NCBI GenBank assembly: GCA_019745325.1
Contig: JAIETK010000022.1
Span: forward strand, 1-64,000
From: Nitrosomonas sp.
Lineage (GTDB): Bacteria; Pseudomonadota; Gammaproteobacteria; Burkholderiales; Nitrosomonadaceae
Direction: 5' to 3'
DNA: 64,000 nt
Numbering within the stretch: the stretch's first letter is position 1; the number at the start of each line of letters is the position of its first letter. The position numbers were made by a program, and so were the translations under genes. The notes under the pieces were generated by a model. It saw only the letters and a program-made list of their open reading frames with translations. It had not been told where the DNA came from and did no database searches. Shown here one piece after another: positions 61,994 through 64,000 of this stretch.

Positions 61994-62320
61994 ATGCATC
62001 GGACATTTTTTGTTTTTGCGATCTTTATAACTTTATTGTCGGGGTGCGTTGCATCGAAAGAGATATTTCTTGCGGATGGAACCCGGGGCCATAACATCAA
62101 CTGCAGCGGCGCCGGAAAGAACTATAGCAACTGCTTGGAAAAAGCCGGCGAGATCTGCGGTACTCGCGGTTACCACATCCTCGATCAGGCCGGCAACATT
62201 GTTTCATTTTCCGGAGCATTGCGCGAACTTAATGCCAGTCCAAGGACCGCTTCGGTCGGTTATATCTCTCAGTCGGGTTCGGTAATTAATCGTAATTTAT
62301 TGGTTAAATGCAAAGAATAG
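61994..62320 (+). CDS. Small lipoprotein
   Basis: 108 residues from ATG 61994 (GAAGGAA upstream; ATG 61979 is an alternative). Lipobox LLSGC. The mature part has CSGAGKNYSNCLEKAGEICGTRGYHIL, a short segment common in small lipoproteins of proteobacteria, and ends VKCKE. Four cysteines in disulfide-compatible spacing. Role unknown. Confidence 0.75.
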   Translation: MHRTFFVFAIFITLLSGCVASKEIFLADGTRGHNINCSGAGKNYSNCLEKAGEICGTRGYHILDQAGNIVSFSGALRELNASPRTASVGYISQSGSVINRNLLVKCKE

Positions 62321-62435
62321 CGTAACGCAGCGGACTCTCTTGTTTTTGACCGGCGGTGAAAATTAGCCGGTGTTTTTTCCAAGCAATCACATAGATTTTC
62401 TGGTTTTTACGAAAACCGCGCTGGTGCGTATTGCG

Positions 62436-63959
62436 CTACGGTTCTTGGTGCATCATTTCTTGCAGTGTCTTCGCGAGCGTGAACAAAATCAGCGACGCAA
62501 CGCCGGACAAGATCACGAAGATCATGAAAAATTCGTACAAACTGGTGATTTCAAAGCCCAGAAAAGCGGATGTTACACCTGAGGCAGAGTCGGGATACAA
62601 AGCGCTGAGAATACCCGCCAGCTTACTCGCTGCCGCCAGCGATAAAAACCACACGCCCATCAGCAACGATGCAAACTTGGCTGGCGCCAGTTTTACCACC
62701 ATCGCCAAACCGATCGGTGACAGGCACAATTCCCCGATGGTGTGCAACAGATACAGGCTGAATAACCACATCATGCTGACTTTGACGGTTGGATCCAGGT
62801 CTTTAACGCCGAAGGCGATCACCAAGTAACCTGTGGATAAAAACAAAAGTCCCAGCGCATGTTTGGCGGGGGACGACGGCTCGATGTTGCGTTGTCCCAG
62901 GAATGTCCAGAGCATGGCAAACAGCGGCGCCAATACGACGATCAATACCGCATTGATCGATTGGAAAAAACTCGCGGGAATTTCTGTTCCGGAAAAACTT
63001 CGATCGGTTTGTTCAGCGGCAAAGAAAGTGAGCGATGCGCCGGCTTGTTCGAAAGCTGCCCAGAAGAAAATCACAAAAAAAGCCAGAATGTAAATCACCG
63101 CGATCCGTTGCTTTTCGATGGATGTCAGCGTTTTGTCGGTAATGATCGCTGCCGGACCAGCAATGCTGACGGTGAAAATGCCGGATCCAATGATGCCGGA
63201 ACCCGTCAGGAAATAAAAACCGCAGAATAATAGAATCGAGATGCAAGCCCAAAGCAGCACTTGCCGCCACTGCGGTTGGGATGCGGTAGTGTGATTGTTG
63301 TTGATCGCTTTTTTCTGCGGCGCCAGACCAATGCCTTCGCCGCCGGGCGTGACGAGATACCGGTTCTTGAGCAACTCAAACGACGCGATGCTGATGATCA
63401 TGCCGATACCGGCAGCGAGAAAACCCCATTTGAAATCGGCCGGGTTGCCGGTTTCGCCGAAGCCGCCGCACACCAGCGGCGCGAAAAATGCGCCAAGGTT
63501 GATGCCCATGTAGAAGATGGTAAATGCGGCATCGACACGCTTGTCGCCCTCGGGATAAAGTTGTCCGACCATGGTCGAGATGTTCGGTTTGAAAAAGCCA
63601 TTGCCGAAAATCAACAATCCCAATCCGAGGAATAACAGCGGCTGCGCAACAGCCAGATGACCGTAATTCGATGCCGACAGAAACATGCAGAAATGGCCTG
63701 CCGCCATCAAGATGCCCCCGGCTAGAATGGACTTGCGGTTACCCCAGTAGCGGTCGGCGACATAGCCGCCGATCAGTGGCGTCAGATAAACCAAACCGAT
63801 ATAGCTGCCATAAATTTCCGAGGCGTATACTTTGTCGAACAGCAGTGCCTTGATCATGAACAAAGTGAAAATGGCGCGCATCCCGTAATAACTGAAGCGT
63901 TCCCACATTTCGGTGAAAAACAAAAGATATAAGCCTTTCGGGTGGCTTGTTGAATTCAT
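62436..63959 (-). CDS. POT/PTR-family proton-dependent oligopeptide transporter
   Basis: 507 residues, about 14 transmembrane helices. The start NSTSHPKGLYLLFFTEMWERFSYYGMRAIFTLFMI includes the ERFSYYG motif of POT carriers (E..ER), and TPLIGGYVADRYWGNRKSI is the conserved loop. FYMGINLGAFFAPLVCG follows. It imports di- and tripeptides with protons. The upstream end is only 41 bases from the window edge, so its promoter cannot be judged. Confidence 0.92.
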   Translation of the reverse strand: MNSTSHPKGLYLLFFTEMWERFSYYGMRAIFTLFMIKALLFDKVYASEIYGSYIGLVYLTPLIGGYVADRYWGNRKSILAGGILMAAGHFCMFLSASNYGHLAVAQPLLFLGLGLLIFGNGFFKPNISTMVGQLYPEGDKRVDAAFTIFYMGINLGAFFAPLVCGGFGETGNPADFKWGFLAAGIGMIISIASFELLKNRYLVTPGGEGIGLAPQKKAINNNHTTASQPQWRQVLLWACISILLFCGFYFLTGSGIIGSGIFTVSIAGPAAIITDKTLTSIEKQRIAVIYILAFFVIFFWAAFEQAGASLTFFAAEQTDRSFSGTEIPASFFQSINAVLIVVLAPLFAMLWTFLGQRNIEPSSPAKHALGLLFLSTGYLVIAFGVKDLDPTVKVSMMWLFSLYLLHTIGELCLSPIGLAMVVKLAPAKFASLLMGVWFLSLAAASKLAGILSALYPDSASGVTSAFLGFEITSLYEFFMIFVILSGVASLILFTLAKTLQEMMHQEP

Positions 63960-64000
63960 GGCTTCGATGAATGAATAAAGCGATCAAAAGCGCAGATACT

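Overview
The window reads as one contiguous piece of a Gram-negative proteobacterial chromosome, most likely a betaproteobacterium and plausibly Nitrosomonas or another member of the Nitrosomonadaceae. The basis is the trxA-rho-rpmE order, the yraN-lpoA / rsmI divergent arrangement, an fbpABC iron importer behind a Fur-like site, and general gene content. No ammonia-oxidation gene is present, so the genus is an inference.

Layout. 0-7.2 kb (minus): a giant RTX-type secreted protein with ten tandem domains, a Sel1-repeat protein and an exported tail-collar (MdpB-like) protein. 7.4-16.7 kb (plus): a type I restriction-modification locus in the order R-S-M, carrying extra nuclease-type genes (DUF559, DUF1016) and a RhuM gene. 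It is studded with a palindromic repeat that is partly translated inside the RM proteins. 16.7-20.2 kb: two membrane GTPases and a DUF3750 protein packed directly behind hsdM. 20.3-24.1 kb: ferric iron ABC importer. 24.3-26.4 kb: trxA, rho, rpmE. 26.4-29.8 kb: small metabolic and unknown genes. 29.8-34.3 kb: an AT-richer island of toxin-antitoxin-like and small unknown genes, with dispersed repeats and a broken aminotransferase fragment.

34.4-37.7 kb: an ovoA-ovoB pair, probably making ovothiol A. 37.9-41.3 kb: two small glycosyltransferases, an ArsM-like methyltransferase and a radical SAM enzyme, resembling an arsenosugar cluster but with an atypical radical SAM protein. 41.6-43.8 kb: a chemoreceptor and CheW. 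44.2-46.3 kb: a TVP38-flavoprotein fusion. 46.4-49.4 kb: a HerA/YjgR-like ATPase with a DUF4255 (Pvc16-like) protein and an unknown partner. 49.5-53.2 kb: glucokinase and glycogen phosphorylase. 53.2-58.7 kb: VOC protein, exported truncated globin, yraN, lpoA, rsmI, pyrC and a DCC protein. 59.3-59.7 kb: a tRNA-Gly/Cys/Leu operon with a consensus promoter, preceded by an AT-rich segment with clustered DnaA boxes. 59.9-64 kb: small secreted or lipoprotein genes and a POT peptide transporter.

Two repeat families stand out. One is a MITE-like element (about 145 bp, terminal inverted repeats GGAAGCGCTGATTAATT) with two full and three partial copies. Two partial copies supply the stop codon of a neighbouring gene, and one full copy appears to have split a terminator hairpin. 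The other is the palindromic GC-rich element of the RM locus, three of whose four copies are translated. No CRISPR array, rRNA, prophage or complete insertion sequence was seen.
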